Shown here one piece after another: positions 26,172 to 34,276 of a DNA stretch of 64,000 nt. A program made the position numbers and the translations under genes. The notes beneath the pieces are model-generated. The model was given only the letters and a program-made list of their open reading frames with translations. It did not search any database and was not told the origin of the DNA. The stretch is from SAR324 cluster bacterium (GTDB taxonomy: Bacteria; SAR324; XYD2-FULL-50-16), in the NCBI GenBank assembly GCA_028282885.1, contig JANQGX010000032.1:22439-86438 (forward strand), written 5' to 3'. Every line of letters starts with the position of its first letter. Within the stretch, counting starts at the first letter, position 1.

Positions 26172-27488
26172 CTATTTCATCTGACTCGGCAGCCAGAGTA
26201 TAATCTCCGGAAATATCATGCAGAGCGCCAATCCGATTGCCTGCAGTATGACAAATGGAAAAACCGCCCGGTAAATATCTCCCATGGTCACGCCTTTGGG
26301 CGCGACCCCTTTAAGGTAAAACAGGGTATAGCCAAACGGAGGCGTTATGTAATCCATCTGTGCATTGACCAGGAAGAGAATACCAAACCAGACCGGATCA
26401 AAACCCAGTTCTGTGATGATCGGCAAAAAGATGGGGACACAAAGCAGGATGATACCGATTTCGTCCAGGAAGAGGCCCAGCACAATCAGGATCAACTGGA
26501 TAAAGATCAGGATAAACCAGCGATTGATCTCCAGTCCCGTGATAAAGCTTCGAATCAGTTCATCACCACCGGCTGCTGAAAACACCGAAATAAAACAGCG
26601 AGCCCCGATGGTAATCCAGAGAATCATGGCCGTGATCTTGGCAGTCTCATAGACCGACTCACTGAAGTTCTTCCAGTTCAACCGCCTGTAGACAAGAGCA
26701 CAAATCAGGGCACCCACAGAGCCGATCCCGGCCGCTTCCGTAGGCGTGGCGATGCCGGCGTAGATGGAGCCCAGCACAAAAATAATCAACAAAATCGGCA
26801 GGATAATACTCTTTAGCGCCAGAATTTTCACCTTGATCGTGTATTGGGCGACCTCTTCCTTGGGGGGAGCGGGGCCCAGGCTCGGATTTATCCAGCAGCG
26901 GACTGTTATATAGACAATAAAGAGTGAAGAGAGCAGTATTCCGGGGAATATACCCCCCATAAACATGTGACCGATGGAAACACCTGCCGTGACGGCATAC
27001 ACAATAGTGATGACACTGGGAGGAATGAGAATGCCGAGGGTTCCGCCGGCGCATATGGCACCAAGGGCAATACGTTTATCATAGTTTCGATTGAGCATGG
27101 CCGGCAGGGCCAGAATACCCATGGTGGCAACTGCTGCCCCGACGATGCCTGTCATGGCGGCCATAATGGTGCAGATTACAATCGTTCCGATAGCCAAACC
27201 TCCCCGCAGGGAACCAAACCAGACCTGCATGACGCCAAACATATCCTCAATAATCCCCGAACGCTGCAGAATATTGGCCATAAAGACATAAAGCGGTATG
27301 GCAACCATGAAGTAGGATGTCATCACCCCCCAGGTCTGGATACCTACCAAAAGCATGGATTGGGGTCCCCAAAGAAGATGGGACAAAACCATGGAAAGTC
27401 CGCCCAGTACAAAGGCGAGAGGCAGTCCTGTAAAAATCAAGACAATCAGTGAAACAAAAATCGATAAGGCGATCCATTCAATACTCAT
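26172..27488 (-). CDS. dctM: TRAP transporter large permease, DctM family
   Basis: A 438-residue polytopic membrane protein with about twelve hydrophobic segments. FTGLPLAFVLGG near the start, then GGTLGILIPPSVITIVYAV, ATPTEAAGIGSVGAL and DEIGIILLCVPIFLPI, are signatures of DctM. It forms the sodium-coupled channel of a tripartite TRAP uptake system for organic acids. The start ATG overlaps the TGA of the DctQ gene (ATGA), showing translational coupling. The AtuA-family gene follows after 87 bases. Confidence 0.92.
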   Translation of the reverse strand: MSIEWIALSIFVSLIVLIFTGLPLAFVLGGLSMVLSHLLWGPQSMLLVGIQTWGVMTSYFMVAIPLYVFMANILQRSGIIEDMFGVMQVWFGSLRGGLAIGTIVICTIMAAMTGIVGAAVATMGILALPAMLNRNYDKRIALGAICAGGTLGILIPPSVITIVYAVTAGVSIGHMFMGGIFPGILLSSLFIVYITVRCWINPSLGPAPPKEEVAQYTIKVKILALKSIILPILLIIFVLGSIYAGIATPTEAAGIGSVGALICALVYRRLNWKNFSESVYETAKITAMILWITIGARCFISVFSAAGGDELIRSFITGLEINRWFILIFIQLILIVLGLFLDEIGIILLCVPIFLPIITELGFDPVWFGILFLVNAQMDYITPPFGYTLFYLKGVAPKGVTMGDIYRAVFPFVILQAIGLALCMIFPEIILWLPSQMK

Positions 27489-28000
27489 AGCACCCCCTCC
27501 TTACCGGTTACAGCCAGGTATAAATTTCTGATAAACCCGGCTACTCCCTGCAGAAGCAGTAAAAATGCGGCAATCGGAATAGCCATCTTGACGGGGTAGA
27601 TCGGTGGCGCCCAGGCAGAAGAGAGGGTTTCCCTGAATGACCATGAGGTCAGAGCAAATCGACCTCCGTAAATTAGCATCATCATCACAAAAATAAAAAA
27701 GAAGACCGAGGTAATCAGATCCAGAACGGCACGTTTTCTGGCTGATAGGCGTCCATATATGATATCGACATTGACATGCGCCTTTTGCGCATAGGCGTAA
27801 GCTCCCAGCAGCAAAAAATAGGGACCGTGTGCCAGGTAATTGAATTCAAATACCCAATTGGTAGGGGAATTGAAAACATATCGCATAATGATCTCGTACA
27901 CCGTAGCCGCGATAATCAGGACGATAATCCAACTGACGATCTTGGCGATGGTTTCGTTCAGTTTATCAATTCCATCCAGAACTTTTTTAAGAATAACCAT
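27485..28000 (-). CDS. dctQ: TRAP transporter small permease, DctQ family
   Basis: About 171 residues with four membrane helices. IIMRYVFNSPTNWVFEFNYLA is the characteristic DctQ stretch. The ATG at 28000 has GGAG about 8 bases upstream and puts the first helix near the N-terminus, so I prefer it to 28015. It pairs with DctM, to which it is coupled by an overlapping stop and start, and with the periplasmic DctP encoded upstream. Confidence 0.88.
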   Translation of the reverse strand: MVILKKVLDGIDKLNETIAKIVSWIIVLIIAATVYEIIMRYVFNSPTNWVFEFNYLAHGPYFLLLGAYAYAQKAHVNVDIIYGRLSARKRAVLDLITSVFFFIFVMMMLIYGGRFALTSWSFRETLSSAWAPPIYPVKMAIPIAAFLLLLQGVAGFIRNLYLAVTGKEGVL

Positions 28001-28031
28001 GATTGACTGCTCCATTGGAAGCTTAACAGAT

Positions 28032-28081
28032 AATCCGCACTGAACCGCGGGGAATGGAAATTGTAGGGTTCAGTGCGGATT
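28032..28081 (-). promoter_or_regulatory. intercistronic hairpin between dctP and dctQ
   Basis: A perfect 15-bp inverted repeat, AATCCGCACTGAACC (28032-28046) and its complement (28067-28081), with a 20-base loop, lies between the binding-protein and permease genes. In the direction of transcription it is not followed by a U tract. It is more likely an mRNA-stabilising or attenuating element that raises binding-protein levels than a full terminator. Confidence 0.65.
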
Positions 28082-28100
28082 TTACTAATAATCCCGAAAC

Positions 28101-29135
28101 CTATTCAATCAGGTTGATCATTTTCATCCAGTTTTTCTGGGATTCCAGGATCTTTTTCGCCTGGGGACTCTTGGCCGCATACTCTTCCCAGACCTGCATG
28201 GCGGTGGCCCTTATTTTCTTAACCTCATCTTCAGGTAGATAGATCACTTCGCAGCCCTTGGCCTTGAACTTCTCAAGCGCTTCCATTCCCTTAACCAGGT
28301 GATATTGGAAGAGGTCGGCTGAAGCTTCACGGGCAGCGGCAATCACAATTTCCTGAAGATCCTTCGGCAACTGCTTCCATTTTGCCATGTTGGCGGCATA
28401 CATGGTTGCAGTTGTAGGCTGATGAAAACCGGGCAGTATAATATACTTGGCAACCTGGTAAAGACCTGCATCGTAATTGGCGGCCAGACCACCCCTGTCG
28501 GCAAAATCGATAACGCCTTTTTCCAGGGCGGAGTACACTTCTGCTGTTGCCATCGGTGTTACGGAAGCGCCAAGCTTCTGCATAACCGGGCCAGCGAGCC
28601 CTACGAAACGACCTTTCTTACCTTTCAAGTCGGCAATGGAGTTGATAGGGACTTTTGAGTGAATGGGCTCCTGGCCGTATATAGTAGGCGCAATGTAAAA
28701 TACTCCCTGTTTTGCATAGGATTCCCTTAGCAGATCGACGCCACCCAATTGCCAAAACCAGGTTTCAAACTGCCAGGTATCGGTGAAACCGAGAGGAAGA
28801 GCACTGGTAAAAGCAACTTCCGGCATTTTGCCGATGTAATATCCTTCGTACTGCTTCATCATATCGATCATACCTGCCTGGAGAGCGTCCAACATCTGTG
28901 CGGTTGGTACAAGTGATCCCGGGGGGAAAATCTTGATATTTAACCGACCCTTTGACAGCTCCTTAACCCTTGCCACAAATTTCTTCTCCATCTGGAACGG
29001 CAGTGTTCCCGAATCCCAGAGTACCTGCATGCGCCAATTGTAAACCTTGTCCTTTGCTGTTGCAGACAGCGGAGAGACAACCAACAGCATCAAAAGCGAT
29101 ATTGCGATACTGACGAAAAGTTTTCTTGATTTCAT
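28101..29135 (-). CDS. dctP: TRAP transporter substrate-binding protein, DctP family
   Basis: A 344-residue periplasmic binding protein. Residues 1-25 are a cleavable signal (KLFVSIAISLLMLLVVSPLSATA). The mature start YNWRMQVLWDSGTLPFQMEKKFVARV and the block GRFVGLAGPVMQKLGASVTPMATAEVYSALEKG are DctP family features, including the conserved arginine that binds a substrate carboxylate. The ATG at 29135 has AGGAGA upstream and begins the signal peptide, so the longer frame from 29171 is rejected. The ligand is probably an organic acid; the adjacent HMG-CoA reductase gene suggests mevalonate or a relative, which is inference. Confidence 0.9.
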   Translation of the reverse strand: MKSRKLFVSIAISLLMLLVVSPLSATAKDKVYNWRMQVLWDSGTLPFQMEKKFVARVKELSKGRLNIKIFPPGSLVPTAQMLDALQAGMIDMMKQYEGYYIGKMPEVAFTSALPLGFTDTWQFETWFWQLGGVDLLRESYAKQGVFYIAPTIYGQEPIHSKVPINSIADLKGKKGRFVGLAGPVMQKLGASVTPMATAEVYSALEKGVIDFADRGGLAANYDAGLYQVAKYIILPGFHQPTTATMYAANMAKWKQLPKDLQEIVIAAAREASADLFQYHLVKGMEALEKFKAKGCEVIYLPEDEVKKIRATAMQVWEEYAAKSPQAKKILESQKNWMKMINLIE

Positions 29136-29314
29136 CTTAATCTCCTGAGAATAATTAACTATACTTCCCAAGGCCGGTCAAAAATCAGATACGCCTTGGG
29201 AAATATCATAAAAGGCGCGAACCGGAATAATCACCGCTCAGCACCTGACAGAAGCCGTCATTCGATTTAAACTGCAAAGCGATCCACCGCATGACGAACA
29301 AGTAAAATATTCAG

Positions 29315-30583
29315 CTATTTACGCAGGGACTGCAGAATTTCCTCTGCCCTGTCCACACGTATTTTGTTCTCTTCTTTCAATTGGTTGGCAACCTTTTCGA
29401 TCTCATCTCCGGTGGCACCAACCATGATGGCAATGTTTTTGGCATGGAGTGACATATGTCCCCGTTGAATGCCTTCTCCTGCCAAAGCACGTAAGGCAGC
29501 CAGGTTCTGACCCAACCCAACGGCTGCCGTAATCTCAGCCAGCTCCGATGCGGAACGGACATCCAGGATTTTGACAATCAGCTTCGCCATGGGATGAATG
29601 GCAGTGGCTCCACCCACAAGGCCCATGGCCAGCGGGAGTTCGATACTTCCTTCAAGATCTCCTTCTGCATTCTTTTCCCATTTGGCAAGTGCCCTGTATT
29701 GTCCGGTTCTACCTGCGTAGGCATGGGCGCCGGCCTCTATAGCTCTGAAGTCGTTTCCGGTGGCAATTACAACCGGGGAGATCCCATTCATGATTCCCTT
29801 ATTATTGGTGGCAGCCCGGTAGGGATCTGCATCAGCAAAAGCCCAGGCCTGGATCATACCATCAATGATTTCCGGACCCGGTGTGATGGCATCTTTCTTT
29901 ACAAGACATCGCGCCCTGGCAATTCGACGATCCGCCAAGTTGGACAGGATTCTCAGAAACACCTTCCCACCGGTCCACTTCTCAATATAAGGCGCGAGAG
30001 CCTCAGCCATGGTATTAACAGCATTGGCCCCCATGGCATCCCTGGTATCCACCATGATATGGGTGATCACCATCGGACCTTTAAGGGAGTCGATAACCCG
30101 AACTTCTATTTCCCGGCAACCCCCTCCCAGCTTCACCAGAACCGGGTCCTGTTCATTTGCCATTTCAATGATCTCTTCCCGGTGTTCAAGGATTTTGAGC
30201 TTGGCAGCGAAAGGATCGGTCAGGTTGACCGCCTGAATCTGGGCAATCATGACGGGATCGCTGCTGGAGGTGAAATACCCTCCTCCGGATCTCACCATTT
30301 TTGAGGCATTGGATAATGCTGCCACTACGGAGGACTCTTCAATTGCCAGTGGAACCAGAATATCCCTGCCATTAACCTGCATATTGGTGACAAGCCCCAG
30401 CGGCAGTTCAAAGGTTCCGATAACATTCTCGATCATTCGATCAGCCGTTTCCATGTCGAGGGTGCCTCCTTTTCCGAAGAGACTTGTTTCCTCCCCGGAA
30501 AGCTCCGCAAACTCTTTCAGGAATTGTATCCTCTCCCCAATAGACTTTTTGTGAAAACCTGAAACTCTTGATGTTTTCTCCAT
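29315..30583 (-). CDS. mvaA: class II hydroxymethylglutaryl-CoA reductase
   Basis: A 422-residue enzyme that interconverts HMG-CoA and mevalonate with NAD(P). The class II landmarks are visible: SRVSGFHKKSIGERI at the start, catalytic Glu in LAIEESSVVAALS (about 82-83), VDTRDAMGAN, the catalytic Lys in TNNKGIMNGI, and the catalytic His in GHMSLHAKNIA. Class II enzymes include the NAD-linked mevalonate-degrading enzyme of Pseudomonas mevalonii. No other mevalonate-pathway gene is nearby, and a TRAP transporter follows, so a degradative role is more likely than isoprenoid synthesis. GGAG lies 7 bases before the ATG. Confidence 0.92.
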   Translation of the reverse strand: MEKTSRVSGFHKKSIGERIQFLKEFAELSGEETSLFGKGGTLDMETADRMIENVIGTFELPLGLVTNMQVNGRDILVPLAIEESSVVAALSNASKMVRSGGGYFTSSSDPVMIAQIQAVNLTDPFAAKLKILEHREEIIEMANEQDPVLVKLGGGCREIEVRVIDSLKGPMVITHIMVDTRDAMGANAVNTMAEALAPYIEKWTGGKVFLRILSNLADRRIARARCLVKKDAITPGPEIIDGMIQAWAFADADPYRAATNNKGIMNGISPVVIATGNDFRAIEAGAHAYAGRTGQYRALAKWEKNAEGDLEGSIELPLAMGLVGGATAIHPMAKLIVKILDVRSASELAEITAAVGLGQNLAALRALAGEGIQRGHMSLHAKNIAIMVGATGDEIEKVANQLKEENKIRVDRAEEILQSLRK

Positions 30584-30632
30584 CAGTTGACTCCAAACTA
30601 TATTTGAACGCTAACGATCCAGATAAAACCAT

Positions 30633-30690
30633 CGCCGAAATAATTGAAATAATATCCCTTTTATGGATTGCCGTTCTTTCTATTTCGGCG
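30633..30690. promoter_or_regulatory. inverted repeat between regulator and mvaA
   Basis: CGCCGAAATA (30633-30642) and its exact complement (30681-30690) are separated by 38 bases in the gap between the XRE-cupin gene and mvaA. It could be a weak hairpin or a split regulator site. No U tract follows. Confidence 0.35.
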
Positions 30691-30783
30691 GACGCACTTA
30701 ACCCGCCTTAATTCAACTTCCTTTTTCAAGGAGATCTGAATCGCGATTTATTGCACTTTCTCTGTTAAGTTATGTTGTTATGT

Positions 30784-31365
30784 TCAGGAAAACTCCGTGT
30801 CTTCAAGATCGGGGATGCTGATCACCGATAAGAAGCGCGCTACTGAGGTTCCCCTACACTGCCCGCGATGGGGCACAGACGCATCAAAATAGATGCAGGT
30901 TCCAACTTCATCAATCACGTAACTTTCCGAGCCGTAAAAAAAATCCATTTTACCTTCAAGCAGGTAAATGATCTCCTCTCCCTGGTGAACGAACATTCTG
31001 TCTTCGTTACAATGAGGCTCAAGGGTAACTACAAACGGATCCATCTGTTTATCGCGCAGTGTAGATGCTAAAGGGCGATAATGATAACAAAGATTCCTAT
31101 CCAACGGACGAATTACCTTCGAGTCCTCAGGGCCGGTGATCGAAAGCTTGGTTTCTGAAAAACGATCTTCAAAAAAATCTGATAAGTGCACCCTAAGTGC
31201 GGAGGCAATTCTTCCCAATGTTGCGATGGGAAGACTGGAAAGGCCTCGTTCTATCTTTGAGAGGTAACCGGTTGTGATACCTGCTCTTTCTGCCAGTTCT
31301 TCCAGTTTGAAACCCTGATCATTTCTCAGCTTTCTTACTTCTTCTCCGATTTTTTTTTCAAGCAT
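30784..31365 (-). CDS. XRE-family transcriptional regulator with cupin domain
   Basis: A 193-residue regulator. Residues about 7-62 are an HTH_XRE domain (VRKLRNDQGFKLEELAERAG, TTGYLSKIERGLSSLP). Residues about 105-185 are a cupin (FVHQGEEIIYLLEGKMDFFYG, SVPHRGQCRG) that probably binds a small effector. XRE-cupin proteins commonly control the adjacent catabolic operon; here it is the first gene ahead of mvaA and the TRAP genes in the same direction, about 200 bases upstream of mvaA. The ATG lacks an obvious ribosome site. Confidence 0.88.
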   Translation of the reverse strand: MLEKKIGEEVRKLRNDQGFKLEELAERAGITTGYLSKIERGLSSLPIATLGRIASALRVHLSDFFEDRFSETKLSITGPEDSKVIRPLDRNLCYHYRPLASTLRDKQMDPFVVTLEPHCNEDRMFVHQGEEIIYLLEGKMDFFYGSESYVIDEVGTCIYFDASVPHRGQCRGTSVARFLSVISIPDLEDTEFS

Positions 31366-31460
31366 ACAAATTCAGTGATTTTGGAAATCAGGATCCAGGT
31401 TTTACAGATGGACCCATTTTTCTTTTCAGTGAAACCAGCGTTTTCCAATAAGGAAAAAAA

Positions 31461-31477
31461 ATGTCCAATTAGACAAT
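31461..31477. promoter_or_regulatory. candidate operator, inverted repeat TGTC-N6-GACA
   Basis: ATGTCCAATTAGACAAT is a near-perfect dyad about 100 bases upstream of the XRE-cupin start. The spacing and symmetry suit an autoregulatory XRE site. Not verified. Confidence 0.35.
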
Positions 31478-31496
31478 TTTAATCCAAATATAGGCT

Positions 31497-31543
31497 AAAA
31501 ATTATCCTCATAAGAAAACAAGATTCCTGTGAGGATAATTTTT
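31497..31543. terminator. long perfect hairpin in the divergent intergenic region
   Basis: AAAAATTATCCTCA (31497-31510) and its exact complement (31530-31543) with a 19-base loop. Both strands would show a run of U after the stem, so it could terminate in either direction, yet it lies upstream of both flanking genes. It may instead be a regulatory site. Confidence 0.5.
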
Positions 31544-31845
31544 TCCGCTAGGCCAAACCTATAACATCAAATTTCAGGCTGTCAATCGTTTTATTTTACT
31601 CTCAGGAAAATATTAACGGAAAGTCCGGAATTTTAATGATTTGTTACGGAACGAATTTGATCGGCATCAAGGAGATTCTGTTCATCTTTAGCAGCGGACA
31701 TGCGGAAATAAACATCATAGGCGCAATTGACCTGAATCGAACTATGATATTGCTGGGTGGTTCGTATTGACGGTCTGTCAGTTACTGTTTAACCTTTCAG
31801 ACAAAAAACAAGTCTTTTGATTAACTGGAAAACGATAAAGGTTCA

Positions 31846-32592
31846 ATGACAAATGAAAAGGGAATAACCATCGCCCATATCACGGACACCCATATAGACG
31901 AGGATGATGCACCTGTCAGGGATGCTGATGTCAGGGGTCAGTTTGAAAAAGTTCTGGATTCGGCTGCTAAGGAAAATCCAGATTTAATCATTCTCGGCGG
32001 AGACCTGGCAGCAAAGAACGGTGAAATAGGAGCCTACCGCTGGATCAGAGACCAGTTATTGCGGTTGGATATTCCCTATTATATCATCCCCGGGAATCAC
32101 GATATTAACAGCAATCTGGAGGAGATTTTTACAATTGAGAGTGCCTGCGATGAGGGGCTGTGTTTTTTGGTTGAAACCGGGGTAGGCCTATTGGTCGGAC
32201 TGGATAGTTCCAGCGGAGTGATTGGTGATTCCCAATTATCCTGGTTGGAAAACAGGGTTAGCGAAAAGCAAAAACCCCTTTTGCTTTTTATGCATCATCC
32301 GCCGATAGATTGCGGTTGTCTGTTTATGGATTCACGTTATCCACTTGAGAATCGGGATGTCGTCTATAAGAGGCTTGCAGGAATACCCGGAATTAAAGGG
32401 ATCTTTTGCGGTCACTATCATACGGAAAAATCCATCTGCAGATCTGGAACCAATATTTTCCTGACCCCCTCAACCATGCACCAGATTAGTCAGGATCAAG
32501 AAGGGTATGAGGTCTCTTCCAAAAATCCCGGCTGGCGGTTAATCGAGTGGACGCCTGTTCAACTCTCCACACGGGTTTCCTATCTGTACTGA
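31846..32592 (+). CDS. calcineurin-like metallophosphoesterase (CpdA-type)
   Basis: A 248-residue metallophosphoesterase. The dinuclear metal-site motifs occur in order: AHITDTHIDE, ILGGDLAAKNG, IIPGNHDIN, LFMHHPPIDCG and FCGHYHTEKS. This layout is that of the cAMP phosphodiesterase CpdA/class III phosphodiesterase group, but substrates vary widely. AAAGG lies shortly before the ATG. It is divergent from the XRE-cupin gene and stands alone. Confidence 0.87.
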   Translation: MTNEKGITIAHITDTHIDEDDAPVRDADVRGQFEKVLDSAAKENPDLIILGGDLAAKNGEIGAYRWIRDQLLRLDIPYYIIPGNHDINSNLEEIFTIESACDEGLCFLVETGVGLLVGLDSSSGVIGDSQLSWLENRVSEKQKPLLLFMHHPPIDCGCLFMDSRYPLENRDVVYKRLAGIPGIKGIFCGHYHTEKSICRSGTNIFLTPSTMHQISQDQEGYEVSSKNPGWRLIEWTPVQLSTRVSYLY

Positions 32593-32624
32593 ATACCCGG
32601 GCTGACAACATTCCAATATTATGC

Positions 32625-32825
32625 TTAACCGCATCCCATGCTGGTGCCACATACCTGGCAGACAAAGCAGCTTCCACTGGGGAGCATTTGGACACTTCCA
32701 CAAAAATCACACTTTCTGTTCAAAGAAACATAAGAATTGTTCTGCTGCTCTTCGGTAATCTCTTGCAAAATGGTGACTTTCTCAAATATCTGTTTGGGTT
32801 CGGCTTTTTTAATTGGTGATAACAT
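32625..32825 (-). CDS. small zinc-ribbon protein resembling the C-terminal tail of B12-dependent ribonucleotide reductase
   Basis: A 66-residue frame with two CxxC pairs: RKCDFCGSVQMLP and SGSCFVCQVCGTSMGCG. The second block closely resembles the extreme C-terminus of adenosylcobalamin-dependent ribonucleotide reductases (NrdJ), which shuttles electrons through cysteines. The catalytic part is absent here, and no Shine-Dalgarno precedes the ATG, so this is either a detached tail relic or a standalone ribbon protein. Confidence 0.5.
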   Translation of the reverse strand: MLSPIKKAEPKQIFEKVTILQEITEEQQNNSYVSLNRKCDFCGSVQMLPSGSCFVCQVCGTSMGCG

Positions 32826-33011
32826 GGAGAATTCTTATTCAAGGTGAACAGTCAACAACATTGAGTGAAAATACATGAACAAATGTATACTTACGATGAG
32901 GCTATGTCAACCAATTTTTCAATTTTATTTCTGAAGGAGTCCGGTGCATTTAATCACCGGATAGGATGGGGAACTCAGGAGTTAACAGAGGGATAAGGGC
33001 AAGTGCCCGGC

Positions 33012-33635
33012 CTACTTGCCCTTTGCTTTAAATGACGCCTCGATTATGGCATCCAGGTCGGTGATAAGCTCCATAACTTTGTCGCTTTCGTTTTGGCAGC
33101 GCTGCAGGATTTTCTCCTGGGTATTCATAATCAGGGAAAGACGTTCCTTTTCCTTAAATCCGCAACTCGGACATTCTGCTATTTTACTCTCCTCGTATTT
33201 AATCGTGTAGTACTCCAGCAGGGGACTGATGATTTTCTCCACCGAGAGAATGCATTGTCGGTTCTGATAGTTCGTGAGTTGTTGTGCGTTAAATCTGTAG
33301 CTTTCCTCAAGCACTTTCCGCAGAACGATTTGATGGCATGAGGGATTGGAAAAGAAGCGAATCTCCTTGCCATCCTCGGATTTGTATTCGATCAGTTTGA
33401 GATCACCGAATTTCATATCACAGGGATAAAATGCAACTCTTCCGTAGTTCCCAAGCCCGGGAGCACGGTTGATAATGGTGGTTTTGACAAACTCCAGAAA
33501 AGTCTGTTTATCAATGGTCAGTGCCTCCAGGTCGATCCGGTCCTGGCTGGTGGCTTGGAAATTGATCTTGGCAATTGCCGTGAACGAGAAAAAAATGATG
33601 AGCAGGAGGCTAATAGCAAGTTTATTGTTTTTCAT
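33012..33635 (-). CDS. exported cysteine-containing protein, unknown
   Basis: A 207-residue protein with a clear signal peptide (KLAISLLLIIFFSFTAIA). The mature part has six cysteines, including AECPSCGFKEKERL, suggesting metal binding or disulfides. The C-terminal 50 residues are helical and charged. No family recognised. It has no close partner: the nearest genes are about 190 and 640 bases away. Confidence 0.7.
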   Translation of the reverse strand: MKNNKLAISLLLIIFFSFTAIAKINFQATSQDRIDLEALTIDKQTFLEFVKTTIINRAPGLGNYGRVAFYPCDMKFGDLKLIEYKSEDGKEIRFFSNPSCHQIVLRKVLEESYRFNAQQLTNYQNRQCILSVEKIISPLLEYYTIKYEESKIAECPSCGFKEKERLSLIMNTQEKILQRCQNESDKVMELITDLDAIIEASFKAKGK

Positions 33636-33917
33636 CTCAACTGCCTTCAGTTTGGTTAAGATCTGATATTAAAACCTTTGGTTGATTTATTATAACGCCT
33701 ATTCACCAGCTTATGCAATCGTGTAGATGTATAAGATATTTTAATCTTGATTTTCACAAGCCTGTAATAAACGATAAAAGCTTTGGCGTAAAAGACGATC
33801 GCACGCCATTCAAGGTATTAATCCTGGAAGCTTATAATTATAGCTCATAGGCATGTCGGGAATAAAAATTGTTGTTCGTTCTAACCCCAAAATGCGAGTA
33901 AAATCCATAAAATTCTC

Positions 33918-34157
33918 TCATGCCCGGTTGTTGCTGTTAATCTGCCCGATTTCGAGATCAATTTCAATGGTGATTTTATGCAGATTATGTCCGGTATTGG
34001 CGTTAGGGAGGAGTGTCCATAATTCTATAAAAAGTCTGTGTTTTTGGTCGCTTGTCGCTATTTTCCTCGCTTGAAGGAGATAAGGTATTTCATACCGGCG
34101 CTGTGTCTGCTTCAGTCCGGTAAATGAGGGGTTGACTCCGTCTTCTCCGGAAAAAAC
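33918..34157 (-). pseudogene. open frame without start codon, possible gene relic
   Basis: An 80-codon minus-strand frame closed by a TGA at 33918-33920 and opening after a TGA at 34158-34160 with no ATG, GTG or TTG near its beginning. The translation (for example LLQARKIATSDQKHRLF, then LHKITIEIDLEIGQ) is protein-like. I do not recognise it. The surrounding interval 33636-34276 holds nothing else that I can support. Could be chance. Confidence 0.25.
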
Positions 34158-34276
34158 TCAATGAAGTTGCTGCAGTAAATGTCCGATAAAAAGTCAAAAG
34201 TAGATTTGACTCTTTTTGAAAACGCTATTATTTACAGATAATTAACGAAACAAGTGCAAGGATGCAGGCCTGATCC

